This document shows, piece after piece, positions 16,382 to 24,932 of a stretch of DNA of 64,000 nucleotides (position 1 is the first letter of the stretch; every line of letters begins with the position of its first letter). Under the pieces are notes generated by a model. That model had not been told where the DNA came from. It ran no database searches and worked only from the letters and a program-made list of their open reading frames with translations. The DNA is taken from assembly GCA_020633315.1 (NCBI GenBank), contig JACKDV010000007.1, positions 62,001 through 126,000 on the forward strand, read 5' to 3'. The position numbers and the translations under genes are program-made. Source of the stretch: Myxococcales bacterium (GTDB taxonomy: Bacteria; Myxococcota_A; Polyangia; Nannocystales; Nannocystaceae).

Positions 16382-16915
16382 TTAGCGCGGCTTGGGCCGG
16401 TCGCCGCGGATCCGCGGCAGCAGCTCCACGAAGTTGCAGGGCCGGTGGCGGATGTCGAGCTGCGACAGCAGGATCTCGTCCATCGCCAGCCGCACCGCTC
16501 CCGTGGAGCCCGGCAGCACGAACACGTAGGTGGTGTCGCACAGCGCGGCCTCGGCTCGGCTCTGGATGGTGGAGGTTCCGATCTCGCGGAAGCTCAGCAT
16601 GCGGAACAGCTCGCCGAAGCCGGGGATCGCCTTGGTGACCAGCGGGGCCATGGCCTCGGGGGTCACGTCGCGCGCCGTGACCCCGGTGCCGCCGGTGGTG
16701 ACCACGACATCGATGTCAGGGTCGGCGATGTACTCGCGGAGCTGCTCGCGGATGGTCTCGATCTCGTCGGGCACGATGCGGCGGGCCGCGATCGTGTGTC
16801 CAGCATCCTGGAGGCGCTGGACCGCCGTTCCGCCCGATGTGTCGGTCTCGAGGGTGCGGGTGTCCGAGACGGTGAGGACGGCCACGGCCACGGGAACGAA
16901 GGCGCGCTCGCTCAT
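16382..16915 (-). CDS. moaB: Molybdenum cofactor biosynthesis protein MoaB/MogA family
   Basis: 177 residues, the normal length for MoaB. Start ATG at 16915 gives MSERAFVPVAVAVLTVSDTR, aligned to family N-termini; an ATG 12 bases upstream is possible. The molybdopterin-binding motif VVTTGGTGVTARDVTPEA lies at about residues 78-95, and FVLPGSTGAVRLAMDEIL near 145-162. MoaB/MogA proteins adenylylate molybdopterin or related intermediates. No other moa or moe gene is in the window. The upstream TATGCT box suggests an own promoter. Confidence 0.92.
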   Translation of the reverse strand: MSERAFVPVAVAVLTVSDTRTLETDTSGGTAVQRLQDAGHTIAARRIVPDEIETIREQLREYIADPDIDVVVTTGGTGVTARDVTPEAMAPLVTKAIPGFGELFRMLSFREIGTSTIQSRAEAALCDTTYVFVLPGSTGAVRLAMDEILLSQLDIRHRPCNFVELLPRIRGDRPKPR

Positions 16916-16922
16916 GGCCGCG

Positions 16923-16928
16923 AGCATA
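16923..16928 (-). promoter_or_regulatory. TATGCT, possible -10 element of moaB
   Basis: On the minus strand TATGCT ends 7 bases before the ATG at 16915, the same spacing seen at several other genes in the window. Confidence 0.35.
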
Positions 16929-17120
16929 CCGTTGGCCGGGCGTCGGGTCGCGGGGTCTGCACTCGCGTCGATCGCAGGCGGCGCGGGCCCGACCGAGGTG
17001 CTACTCTTGGCGACGGTCGTCGCTCGAGACCCCTGCCCCCCGGTGATCCTAGCGTTGCCCCGGGAGGCCCCTCGAGGCTCGAGCACGGTCCCTAGACTTG
17101 GACTCGAAGGAGCTCGTTCG

Positions 17121-18896
17121 ATGAGAGTTGGCGCTTGGGTGGTTTCGATGGGTCTGGTCGCGTCGGTCGGCGCGGTGCTGCTCGCTCCCAACACGGCGGA
17201 GGCGTGCGGCGGCACCTTCTGCGACGGCGGCGGCCCGGTGCCGATGCCGGTCGACCAGAGCGGAGAGAACATCGTGTTCATCCGCGACGGCGACAACATC
17301 GAGGCCCACATCCAGATCCAGTACCAGGGCGAGGCGGCCAAGTTCGGCTGGGTGATCCCGCTGCAGTCGCTGCCCGAGTTCTCGGTGGGCTCCGAGCCGT
17401 TCTTCCAGGCCCTGCTCGCGGGGACCGTGCCCACCTACCTGGTCAACGTGCAGCGCGACGATTGCTCGCTGGGTGACGAGGGCGGCAACGGCCTGCCCCC
17501 GGGCGACGGCGCGGGCGGGACCTCGGGCGCCGCGGACGACGGCGGGGACTCGAGCGGCGGGGACTCCGGCCCCGAGGTGATCCTCCAGCAGACGGTGGGC
17601 GCCTACGACATCGCGGTGCTGCAGGGCGGGACCGCGGCCGAGGTCATCCAGTGGCTCGACGACAACGGCTACGCGCAGGACGAGGAGGCCGAGCCGATCC
17701 TGCAGGCCTACCTCGACGAGGGCCACCTGTTCGGCGCGGTCAAGCTCACCGGCGGGGCCGACGTGGACGAGATCCATCCCATCGTGCTGCGCTTCCGCGG
17801 CTCCGAGCCCTGCATCCCGCTGCGGCTCACCCGGATCGCCGCGCTCGAGGACATGGACATCCGCAGCTTCTTCCTGGGCTCGGCCCGCACCGTGCCGCAG
17901 AACTACCGGCACGTGCTGGTCAACCAGGTGAAGATCGACTGGACCCAGGGCAACCTCGCGCAGAACTACAAGGAGGTGATCACCCAGGCCGTCGACGCCC
18001 CCATGGCGGTGGGCCGGGCGTTCGTCACCGAGTACGCGGGCACGAGCGACGTGGTGCCGCGCTTCGGCATCTCCAGCCCGAGCTGGAACAGCTCGGCCTT
18101 CGTGGGGATCGATCCCATCGGCGTCGTCGATGCGCTGATCTCCCAGGGCCTGTACTTCTGCGATCTCGACTTCGGCCAGGGCTGCAACGGCACCCACCCG
18201 CTGGTGCAGCCGCTGCTCGACGAGTTCCTGCCCGTGCCCGACGGGGTGGATCGCGATGCGTTCTACGAGTGCCTGAGCTGCTTCTCCGAGCAAATCGACC
18301 TGATGGCGTGGGACGACGTGGCGTTCGCGGCCGCGATGGAGGCTCGCATCGTGGTGCCGGGCCAGCACGCGGTGCAGCTGCTCGACGCCAACCCCTACCT
18401 CACCCGCATGTACACCACGATGTCGCCGGGCGAGATGACCGAGGATCCGATGTTCCACGAGAACGCGGAGCTGCCCGAGGTGCCCAACAACCTGCAGGCC
18501 ACCCAGCGGATCCTCTGCAACGGCGACAGCGTGTACATCCTGCCCGACGGTCGCCAGGTGTACCTGCCCGCGGGCGCGCCTTGGCCCGACTTCGACGACG
18601 AGCCCGCGTGGTCGATGCCCTCGGACGAGGAGGTGCAAGAGGTGATGTCCGCCGGTGCGCCGGTGGTGCTGGTCAACAACACCCAGGCCATCGACGATGC
18701 GCTCGCGGCCTACAACCAGGCCCAGGGCTGGGCCGGGGCCGGCGAGGACGGCGGCAGCGACGGTGGGGCCGACGATCAGTCCGGCGGAAGCGGCTGCGGC
18801 TGCCGGACCGGCGGGAGCGGCTACGGCGGGTTGATGCTGATGCTGCTGGGCCTGGGCGCGGGCCTGGCCGCGCGTCGGCGCGAGCGCTCCGCTTGA
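17121..18896 (+). CDS. DUF2330 secreted protein with MYXO-CTERM tail
   Basis: 591 residues. AAGGAG at 17106-17111 supports the ATG at 17121. The signal peptide ends near residue 28 (AEA-CGGTFCDG), and the mature N-terminus CGGTFCD is the DUF2330 hallmark, followed by the IQYQGEAAKFGWVIPL strand. A Gly/Asp-rich insert interrupts the domain around residues 118-150. The C-terminus has GSGCGCRTGGSG, a hydrophobic run and RRRERSA, the full tripartite MYXO-CTERM signal for surface anchoring by the myxosortase route. DUF2330 function is unknown. A strong hairpin terminator follows. Confidence 0.9.
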   Translation: MRVGAWVVSMGLVASVGAVLLAPNTAEACGGTFCDGGGPVPMPVDQSGENIVFIRDGDNIEAHIQIQYQGEAAKFGWVIPLQSLPEFSVGSEPFFQALLAGTVPTYLVNVQRDDCSLGDEGGNGLPPGDGAGGTSGAADDGGDSSGGDSGPEVILQQTVGAYDIAVLQGGTAAEVIQWLDDNGYAQDEEAEPILQAYLDEGHLFGAVKLTGGADVDEIHPIVLRFRGSEPCIPLRLTRIAALEDMDIRSFFLGSARTVPQNYRHVLVNQVKIDWTQGNLAQNYKEVITQAVDAPMAVGRAFVTEYAGTSDVVPRFGISSPSWNSSAFVGIDPIGVVDALISQGLYFCDLDFGQGCNGTHPLVQPLLDEFLPVPDGVDRDAFYECLSCFSEQIDLMAWDDVAFAAAMEARIVVPGQHAVQLLDANPYLTRMYTTMSPGEMTEDPMFHENAELPEVPNNLQATQRILCNGDSVYILPDGRQVYLPAGAPWPDFDDEPAWSMPSDEEVQEVMSAGAPVVLVNNTQAIDDALAAYNQAQGWAGAGEDGGSDGGADDQSGGSGCGCRTGGSGYGGLMLMLLGLGAGLAARRRERSA

Positions 18897-18918
18897 TCGC
18901 AGGAGCGGAGCATCGAGG

Positions 18919-18949
18919 GAGGGCTCGCCGATCGTCTCGGCGAGCCCTC
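18919..18949. terminator. Perfect 13-bp hairpin, bidirectional terminator
   Basis: GAGGGCTCGCCGA (18919-18931) and its exact inverse copy (18937-18949) enclose a 5-base loop. It sits 23 bases after the DUF2330 stop and 60 bases before the stop of the gene converging from the right, so it can serve both. There is no clear T-run. Confidence 0.75.
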
Positions 18950-19008
18950 GCGCTTCGTGCTCTCCCGACTGGTGATGCGAGCCGGCGCTCGAGCGGGCGG
19001 CCCGGTGC

Positions 19009-19641
19009 TCAGCCGCGCGAGGGCGGCAGCGCCTGCGGGGCGGCTCGGTCCTCGGCCTCCATCAGCGCCTGCGAAGCGATGGCCCGCGCGCTGGCGATGC
19101 CCTGGGCGAGCCGGGCCGTGCGGCGGACCAGCGCCAACGCTCCCAGCACGCCCACCGCCACGCCGCCGAGCCCCAGCAGGGTGGAGCCGAGCAGCCAGCC
19201 GATGCCCATCATCACCACCGTGATGCCGGCGACCCCGGTGGCGGCCAGGTTGCGGAAGCTACGGCCGGAGGTGGGGTCCACGTCCACGCGCACGAGCGCG
19301 CCGCCGGTCCCGTCGTCCTGGGCGCGCAGGCGGTAGTTGATCCCGAGCACGTCGTCGACCACATCGGCCTCGGCGGCGCCCTGGCGGTGGCCGGTGCGGC
19401 CCGACTGGCGCTCGATGGAGGCCCGCACCACGTCGATCGCCTCGCCGGGGGGCTGGGCGAGGCGGCCCTCGACGAAGCCAGCCGTGGTGCCGCGGCTGGG
19501 CGGGCCCATGAGGCTGCGCGCCTCGTCGGGCCGGGCCAGGTCGCTGCCCTGCCGCTCGGCGAGCGCATGGCGGAGCTCCATCGGGGAGATGCCCGCCTCG
19601 CGGGCCGCCTCTTGGAGCTCTTGCTCGGACAGCTCGGACAT
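19009..19641 (-). CDS. Membrane protein with N-terminal SHOCT/DUF1707-like helix, unknown function
   Basis: 210 residues from ATG 19641. The first 30 residues (ELSEQELQEAAREAGISPMEL) form a short helix-turn-helix-like segment resembling small bacterial oligomerisation motifs. Residues about 60-130 are soluble, and a long hydrophobic region at about 138-178 can make two membrane passes separated by a Gly-rich turn. No catalytic motif is seen. It is 65 bases downstream of the FHA-GGDEF gene on the same strand and may be cotranscribed with it. Confidence 0.5.
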   Translation of the reverse strand: MSELSEQELQEAAREAGISPMELRHALAERQGSDLARPDEARSLMGPPSRGTTAGFVEGRLAQPPGEAIDVVRASIERQSGRTGHRQGAAEADVVDDVLGINYRLRAQDDGTGGALVRVDVDPTSGRSFRNLAATGVAGITVVMMGIGWLLGSTLLGLGGVAVGVLGALALVRRTARLAQGIASARAIASQALMEAEDRAAPQALPPSRG

Positions 19642-19706
19642 GGGCGCGAAGCCTACCAGGGCCGGGGTCCGGCGTCGTGGGCGAGGCGGTCGGCTCGAGC
19701 TCGCGC

Positions 19707-20612
19707 TCAGCGAAGGCCGATGTCGGCCGGCCGGCACGCACGGTTGCGGCCGCGTCGCTTGGCCTCGTACAGGCAGCGGTCGGCGTCCTCCACCAGCAAG
19801 GTGCCGGTGGGGTGGCGATCTCGCGCGAACCCCGAGACGCCCAGCGAGATGGTCACCGGGATCGACTTGCCGCCGTAGACGAACTGGGTGTTGGCCACCA
19901 GCCGGCGCAGCCGCTCGGCCAGCTGCACCGCCTCCTCCTCGGTGCAGTCGCGCATGATCACCGCGAACTCCTCGCCGCCCACCCGGCAAAACGAGTCCTC
20001 GGTGCGCAGCGAGGCCATGATGGTGGCCGACAGGCGCTGCAGCACGTGGTCTCCGGCCGGGTGGCCGTGGGTGTCGTTGATGAGCTTGAAGTGGTCCACG
20101 TCGAGCATCACCAGCGACAGCGGCAGCTCGTGGCGGGTGGCGTGGGCGAAGTCCTTCTCGAGCTGCTCGTTGAAGTGGCGCTTGTTGTAGGCCTGGGTGA
20201 GGGGATCCCGGGTGGCCGACTCGTAGAGCTGCTGCTGGAACTGCTCCTCGAGCGAGTCCTGGTAGCTGAACTTGAGGATGGTGACCGAGCCGATCTGGAT
20301 GCGGTCGCCGTCGCTGAGGGTGAGGTGGCGGATCTGCGCGCCGTTGACGAAGGTGCCGTTGGTGGAGTCGAGGTCGCTGACCTCCACCGTGCCGTCGGCG
20401 CGCCGACGCAGCATGGCGTGGGAGCGCGAGATGCCCTCGTCGTCGAGCCGGATGTCGGCGTCGGTCGAGCGCCCCACCACGTGCTCACCCGGCCCGAGCT
20501 TGTACATCTTTCCGACGGCTCGACCGGACAGCACGATGAGGTAGGCATTGCGCTCCGTGGGAGCGCCCGCCACCGGGACGCGCTTGTGAATGACGGTTTG
20601 TTCCTCGTTCAC
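19707..20612 (-). CDS. FHA-GGDEF diguanylate cyclase
   Basis: 301 residues. The FHA domain covers about residues 24-115: VVGRSTDADI (45-54), ISRSHAML (61-68) and DLDSTNGTFVNG (80-91) are the phosphothreonine-binding core. The GGDEF domain (about 130-295) has RVGGEEF (210-216), the active GG(D/E)EF form, with an inhibitory-site RxxD (RTED, 203-206) five residues before it, so it should make cyclic di-GMP and be product-inhibited. The FHA domain suggests control by a Ser/Thr kinase, such as the one at 26678. GTG start at 20612; no signal peptide, so cytoplasmic. Confidence 0.92.
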   Translation of the reverse strand: MNEEQTVIHKRVPVAGAPTERNAYLIVLSGRAVGKMYKLGPGEHVVGRSTDADIRLDDEGISRSHAMLRRRADGTVEVSDLDSTNGTFVNGAQIRHLTLSDGDRIQIGSVTILKFSYQDSLEEQFQQQLYESATRDPLTQAYNKRHFNEQLEKDFAHATRHELPLSLVMLDVDHFKLINDTHGHPAGDHVLQRLSATIMASLRTEDSFCRVGGEEFAVIMRDCTEEEAVQLAERLRRLVANTQFVYGGKSIPVTISLGVSGFARDRHPTGTLLVEDADRCLYEAKRRGRNRACRPADIGLR

Positions 20613-20676
20613 CCTTCGACCGTCGTGAAGCGTAGGGGAGCGCTCGGGACCGGAGATCCGGTGCCGTATGTCGTGG

Positions 20677-20682
20677 TATACG
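20677..20682 (+). promoter_or_regulatory. TATACG, possible -10 element
   Basis: TATACG ends 7 bases before the ATG at 20690, matching the short spacing found elsewhere in the window. Confidence 0.3.
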
Positions 20683-20689
20683 GCGTCCC

Positions 20690-21826
20690 ATGGGGGCGTG
20701 GCAAATCGAGGAGCGCGTGGAGGCCCTCGCGGCTCGGGGCGTGGAGATCGTCGACCCGAGGCAGACTTACGTCGCCCCCGATGTCTCGCCGCAGCGGGTA
20801 TGCTCGGGGGTCGTCCTACACCCGGGTACCCGCCTGCGGGGGGCCCGGACCTTCCTCGGGCCCGGGGTCGAGGTGGGCGCCGAGGGTCCCGCCACGCTGG
20901 TGGACGCCGTCCTGGGCCCTCGGGCCCGCATCGACTCCGGCTACGTGGAGGGCGCCGTGCTCCTCGACGATGCACGAGCGGGGTATGGGGCCCATCTGCG
21001 GCCGGGCACGCTGCTGGAGGAAGAGGCCTCCACCGCCCACTGCGTGGGGCTCAAGCACACGATCCTGCTGAGCTTCGTCACCCTGGGATCGCTCATCAAC
21101 TTCTGTGACGTGCTGATGGCCGGCGGCAGCTCCCGCAAGGACCACAGCGAGGTGGGGAGCGGCTTCATCCACTTCAACTTCACCCCCTGGGGCGCGCGCG
21201 GTGACAAGGCCACCGCGTCGCTGGTGGGCGACGTGGTGCACGGGGTGTTCCTGCGGGAGCCCCGGATCTTCTTGGGCGGTGCGGGCGGCCTGGTGGGCCC
21301 GACCTCGGTGGGCTACGGGTCGGTGACCGGGGCGGGACAGGTGGTTCGTCGTCCCGTGGCCGATGGGCGTCTGGTGATCGAGACCCTGCCCAAGCTCGAT
21401 CGGCCGCTGTCGGTGGCCAAGCTCGACAAGCTCCAGCCTCGCATGGGGCGCAACGTGGCCTACGTGGCGCAGCTGGTCGCGCTGCGGGCCTGGTACCAGC
21501 ACGTGCGCCTGGCTCGGGTGCCGTCGGGGGACGAGCACCACGCGCGACGGATGGTGCTGACGGCGGCGCTCGAGACCCTCGACGCGTGCATCGCCGAGCG
21601 GGTCACGCGGCTGTCCGCCTTCGTGGCGGAGCGGGGGGGATCGATGCCGGCGCTCCAGCTCGAGCCCCCGGTGCCGCCGTGCCCGCTGCCGATCGAGCCC
21701 GGAGCCTCGGACCACGTGGCCTGGGTCAAGGGGCTCGACGCCGGCGCGGTCGAGGCCGGGATCGCATGGCTGACGGGGATCGCGAGCGCGGTGGCGGCCG
21801 AGCCGGCGGCGGCGCCCGTCCCCTGA
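20690..21826 (+). CDS. Left-handed beta-helix protein, GlmU/UDP-sugar pyrophosphorylase-like without nucleotidyltransferase domain
   Basis: 378 residues. Residues about 28-110 contain hexapeptide-type repeats (GVVLHPGTRLRGA, TFLGPGVEVG, AVLGPRARIDSG, HLRPGTLLEE). HTILLSFVTLGSLINFCD, EVGSGFIHFNFTPWG and GPTSVGYGSVTGAGQVV continue the beta-helix to about residue 220, as in bacterial UDP-N-acetylglucosamine pyrophosphorylase relatives. The remainder is helical. The N-terminal Rossmann-like nucleotidyltransferase domain of GlmU is absent, so it cannot make UDP-sugars alone. Binding or acyl/acetyl transfer is possible. Confidence 0.7.
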   Translation: MGAWQIEERVEALAARGVEIVDPRQTYVAPDVSPQRVCSGVVLHPGTRLRGARTFLGPGVEVGAEGPATLVDAVLGPRARIDSGYVEGAVLLDDARAGYGAHLRPGTLLEEEASTAHCVGLKHTILLSFVTLGSLINFCDVLMAGGSSRKDHSEVGSGFIHFNFTPWGARGDKATASLVGDVVHGVFLREPRIFLGGAGGLVGPTSVGYGSVTGAGQVVRRPVADGRLVIETLPKLDRPLSVAKLDKLQPRMGRNVAYVAQLVALRAWYQHVRLARVPSGDEHHARRMVLTAALETLDACIAERVTRLSAFVAERGGSMPALQLEPPVPPCPLPIEPGASDHVAWVKGLDAGAVEAGIAWLTGIASAVAAEPAAAPVP

Positions 21827-21862
21827 GCGAGCTCGAGCACGGCGGGCGGGGGATCGTTGCGA

Positions 21863-21868
21863 TACACT
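21863..21868 (+). promoter_or_regulatory. TACACT, possible -10 element
   Basis: TACACT ends 9 bases before the GTG at 21878. The same hexamer appears 8 bases before the GTG codons at 52884 and 54817. Confidence 0.4.
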
Positions 21869-21877
21869 CCTGCCAAC

Positions 21878-22384
21878 GTGAAGCACTGCTCGACGGGGCC
21901 CTCGGTGGTCGTGGTTGCGTTGCTCGCGGGCGCCTGCGCTGGTGACGTGCCGGTGGAGCAGGGGGACGCCCGCGTCGCGAGCGACGAGCTCTCCGACGGC
22001 GTGGAGGTGGAGATCGACGGCGATCTCGGCCGGGTGACGCTGCCGTTCGAGCAGCCGGTGCCGCCGGTGGCCGATGCCGAGCTCGAGGCCGAGATGCAGC
22101 AGGCCGTCTCGCTGTTCATCGCCAGCGAGATCTCGGGAGCGGCGGCCGACCTGGCCGCGGGCACCCTCGTGAACGGCGAGCCCGGATCTCCCGGCGAGTT
22201 CAGCTGGACCCTCAACGAGGACCGCGACCTCGCCACGCTCACCTTCTACAACCGGTCGCCCGGCGGCCTGACCCTCACCGTGGGTCGGCCCTACCGGGCG
22301 CAGCTCTCGATCACCCGCAATCGCTTCGTGAAGAGCCTGCCGACCGTCGCCTTTCCCGTCACCGTCGTTGCGATGGGAGGTTGA
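21878..22384 (+). CDS. Small lipoprotein of unknown function
   Basis: 168 residues from GTG 21878, which gives a compact signal peptide (VVVVALLAGAC, Cys about 19). A TTG at 21857 would lengthen the N-terminus without benefit. The mature part is acidic, with a central amphipathic segment and a beta-rich end (LTFYNRSPGGLTLTVGRP). No family is recognised. The next gene begins 4 bases after the stop, so they form an operon with the beta-barrel protein, suggesting an outer-membrane role. Confidence 0.65.
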   Translation: MKHCSTGPSVVVVALLAGACAGDVPVEQGDARVASDELSDGVEVEIDGDLGRVTLPFEQPVPPVADAELEAEMQQAVSLFIASEISGAAADLAAGTLVNGEPGSPGEFSWTLNEDRDLATLTFYNRSPGGLTLTVGRPYRAQLSITRNRFVKSLPTVAFPVTVVAMGG

Positions 22385-22387
22385 GCC

Positions 22388-23629
22388 ATGGTCGGGATCT
22401 CCAGCGTGCTGCTCGCGTGCCTCGGCCTGACCGCCGCGGCCGTGGGCGCGCCGGAGCCCGCCGGGGACGATGACGACGCGGCGGCGAGGGGAGCCACCGG
22501 AGCCGAGGGCGAGCCCGATGGCGCAGGGGAGGGCACCGAGGCGTCCGAGCCCGAGCCCGACGAGGCGTCGGTCGAGGCGAGCCCGGAGGCCGAGCCGGTC
22601 GAGGATGCCGAGGGCTCGGGCGGCGGAGCGGGAGCCGGCGGAGGCGTCGGAGCCAACGCTCCCGGGAGCGACGGCGCGGGCCCGGTCGACGGCTCGATCG
22701 GTCGTCGCGTGGAGTCGGACGATCCCGAGGTGGACGAGGACGAGGTCGGCGACGAGGAGTCGGATCGCCGTCGTCGTCGGGGCAACCGCAGCCGGCCCGA
22801 CGAGGGCGAGTGGCGGGTGTTCGCGCCCTATCCCGAGCTCGGCCCGATCCGCTACCGCGATCCCGAGCTGCGCCGCACCCTGTGGCTGGGCCTCGATGCC
22901 TCGGGCGCCTACGTGCCGACCTCGCTCGGCCTCTTCGATCGCACCGTGTGGACCATCCGTCCCGCGGGGGCCTGGGCGCTCGCGCTCACGCCCTGGCTCG
23001 CGGTGGGCGGGCGGCACAGCGTGGCGTGGTACGACGCGGACAACATCCGCGTGCGCGTGCACTCGCACCAGGCCGAGATCTCGGGGCGACCGCTGGCCGC
23101 CTCGCGACCCGGCATGCGTCTCGACGATCGCCTGGCCCTCGGCGTCACCACCCACGCCATCCGCGAGACCGAGGTCGACGGCCTCTCGCTGTCGCCCGGC
23201 GGCCTGTTCGACACCATCGTCCACATCGGCTACGGCCTCGACCACCTGCTGGGCACGCGCTGGCGGCTGGGCTGGAAGGTGCAGGGCCGCTACGCGTGGG
23301 TCTACCTCGACACCCAGCGCCAGGCCCGGGCCAGCATGCGCCTGGCGTTCCACCCGCGGCCGCCCCATCGCCTCTCGCTCGACGCGGTGGGCTACTACGT
23401 CAACCGCGATCCCGATCAGGCCGGCAACCCGCTGCCGCGCAACTCGTTCTACGGGCAGGTCGGGCTGGGCTACTCGTGGATCAGTCGGGCCGGCGTGGGC
23501 CCGTGGACGCAGGTGCGAGCCACCAGCGGCTTCATGAGCGGCGAGGCGCCGGTCTACGAGATCCGCGAGGAAGCGATCAACGCCGGCTACGGCGAGGTGC
23601 TGGTCGGCATGCTCGCGCGCTGGCCGTAG
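22388..23629 (+). CDS. Predicted outer-membrane beta-barrel protein with acidic linker
   Basis: 413 residues. The signal peptide ends near residue 20 (VGA). Residues 22-140 are a low-complexity Glu/Asp/Pro/Gly linker ending in an Arg run. Residues about 150-413 alternate hydrophobic and polar residues, with strands such as WLGLDASGAYVP, WALALTPWLAVGG, WKVQGRYAWVYLDT and GQVGLGYSWIS, consistent with a barrel of about 12 strands, though the last residue is Pro and not Phe. It is cotranscribed with the lipoprotein 4 bases upstream. Transport substrate unknown. Confidence 0.65.
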   Translation: MVGISSVLLACLGLTAAAVGAPEPAGDDDDAAARGATGAEGEPDGAGEGTEASEPEPDEASVEASPEAEPVEDAEGSGGGAGAGGGVGANAPGSDGAGPVDGSIGRRVESDDPEVDEDEVGDEESDRRRRRGNRSRPDEGEWRVFAPYPELGPIRYRDPELRRTLWLGLDASGAYVPTSLGLFDRTVWTIRPAGAWALALTPWLAVGGRHSVAWYDADNIRVRVHSHQAEISGRPLAASRPGMRLDDRLALGVTTHAIRETEVDGLSLSPGGLFDTIVHIGYGLDHLLGTRWRLGWKVQGRYAWVYLDTQRQARASMRLAFHPRPPHRLSLDAVGYYVNRDPDQAGNPLPRNSFYGQVGLGYSWISRAGVGPWTQVRATSGFMSGEAPVYEIREEAINAGYGEVLVGMLARWP

Positions 23630-23632
23630 CGA

Positions 23633-24454
23633 TCAGGCCCGGGCGTCGTCGCCCGAGGGGATCACCACCACCTCGCGCGTGCCCTCCCAGTCACCCTCGA
23701 ACCCGCAGTAGCTGCCGCGCTCGAAGGTCAGCCGTCCCCGGCGGCCGAGGCTGCGCACCACGTCGCGCTGGTGCGTGGGCGCCCGCGCGCCGTACAGCTC
23801 GCGGCAGCCCGCGTCGTCGATGGTGGGCGCCTCGGTCACGGGGGTGATGCGGCGGGTGTCGAGATGCAGGGCGGCCACGCCGGTGGGGCCGCTGAAGTAG
23901 AGGGTGTCGCCCGAGAGCACCGCGTTGCCGAAGTCCGCCCCGCTCAGGGTGGTCGCGGCCACGGGAGCGGTGAGGCCGTCGCAGCTCACCATCCACAGCG
24001 TGCCGCGGGTGGCCGCGCCCTGGTTGACCTTCCAGCGCGGGCGCTCGGCCACGAGCACCGCATCGCTGCGGTAGGGCCACACGGCGAGCCGAGGCAGGCG
24101 GTGGTGCTGGTCCCGATCGAAGCGCAGCGCGTGAGTGTGCTCGGCCACCGTCAGGTGCCCCTCGTCGTCGAGGGCGGGACGGCAGGCCAGCTCGCCCAGC
24201 CCCGGCTCGCGCGCGGGGAGCAGGGGCGCTCGCCCCGAGAGGCGGGCCGTGGCCTCGAGCCCCTCGAGCCCGTCGAGCCCGTCGGCCCCCTCGCTCGGCG
24301 CGGCATCGGCCACGGCTCCAGGCGCCGCGGAGGGCACTGCGGTCGCGTTCGACGAGCCCTCGGCGATCGACCGCCAGCGCGGCCAGGAGCACCCGGCCAG
24401 CCCGCACAGGAGGAGGACCAGCCCGATGCCCAGCGCCTGTCGTGCTCCGACCAT
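23633..24454 (-). CDS. Lipoprotein of unknown function
   Basis: 273 residues. The ATG at 24454 is preceded on the minus strand by GGAGGT, one of the best Shine-Dalgarno matches in the window. Lipobox CGLAGC gives Cys22 as the lipidated residue. After an Ala/Ser/Gly linker the domain (about 70-273) contains several Trp/Tyr/Arg-rich beta-strands such as HRLPRLAVWPYRSDAVLV, DTLYFSGPTGVAAL and LTFERGSYCGFEGDW, which suggests a beta-propeller-like fold. No known family. It converges with the barrel protein after 3 bases. Confidence 0.6.
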   Translation of the reverse strand: MVGARQALGIGLVLLLCGLAGCSWPRWRSIAEGSSNATAVPSAAPGAVADAAPSEGADGLDGLEGLEATARLSGRAPLLPAREPGLGELACRPALDDEGHLTVAEHTHALRFDRDQHHRLPRLAVWPYRSDAVLVAERPRWKVNQGAATRGTLWMVSCDGLTAPVAATTLSGADFGNAVLSGDTLYFSGPTGVAALHLDTRRITPVTEAPTIDDAGCRELYGARAPTHQRDVVRSLGRRGRLTFERGSYCGFEGDWEGTREVVVIPSGDDARA

Positions 24455-24551
24455 CTGCTACCTCCACGTACAACCCGTACCGAAACTTCCAACGAAGTCC
24501 CGGATTCACCTGGCTCGGAACCGATCGAGGTCTTCGTTCGTCTAGTCGGCA

Positions 24552-24866
24552 ATGCGACACGGACGTGCTCTGGCAGCGGTGGCGGCGGCAGCAACGATGG
24601 CGTGGAGCTCCAGCGCCCTGGCCTGTGGAATGGGCGCCATTGGCGCTGCGGCGGTGATCAATGTGTTGCTGCTGGTCTTCGGGATCTCGCTCGTCGCCGT
24701 CCTCTCCCTGCGTGCCGCCAACGGAGCCTTCCGCCGCATGCGAGCGGTTCGCTCCGGCCTCGGCCTGCAGATCGGCCACGCTGCGATCACCCTCGGCTAC
24801 GGCCTGTCGCTCGCCTCCACCGTGGTCGCCGGCGGCCTGCTGCTGGCGATGCTGCTCGTCGGCTGA
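24552..24866 (+). CDS. Small membrane protein, two to three TM segments
   Basis: 104 residues. A signal-like N-terminus ends at SSALAC, then hydrophobic segments lie at about 30-50 and 78-103, separated by an Arg-rich loop (NGAFRRMRAVR). Nothing marks a function. It is divergent from the lipoprotein at 23633 and precedes proS on the same strand by 66 bases. Confidence 0.55.
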   Translation: MRHGRALAAVAAAATMAWSSSALACGMGAIGAAAVINVLLLVFGISLVAVLSLRAANGAFRRMRAVRSGLGLQIGHAAITLGYGLSLASTVVAGGLLLAMLLVG

Positions 24867-24932
24867 CGCCCCCTCGTCATCGCGGGGACCACGCCCCAAC
24901 CCCGCCGAGGTCTGCTAGGGTCCGCGGCGCTC

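Noticed and set aside
23640..23655. CGGGCG-TCGT-CGCCCG hairpin near convergent stops
   Set aside because: Only 6 bp, inside the end of the lipoprotein gene and weak next to the other hairpins reported.
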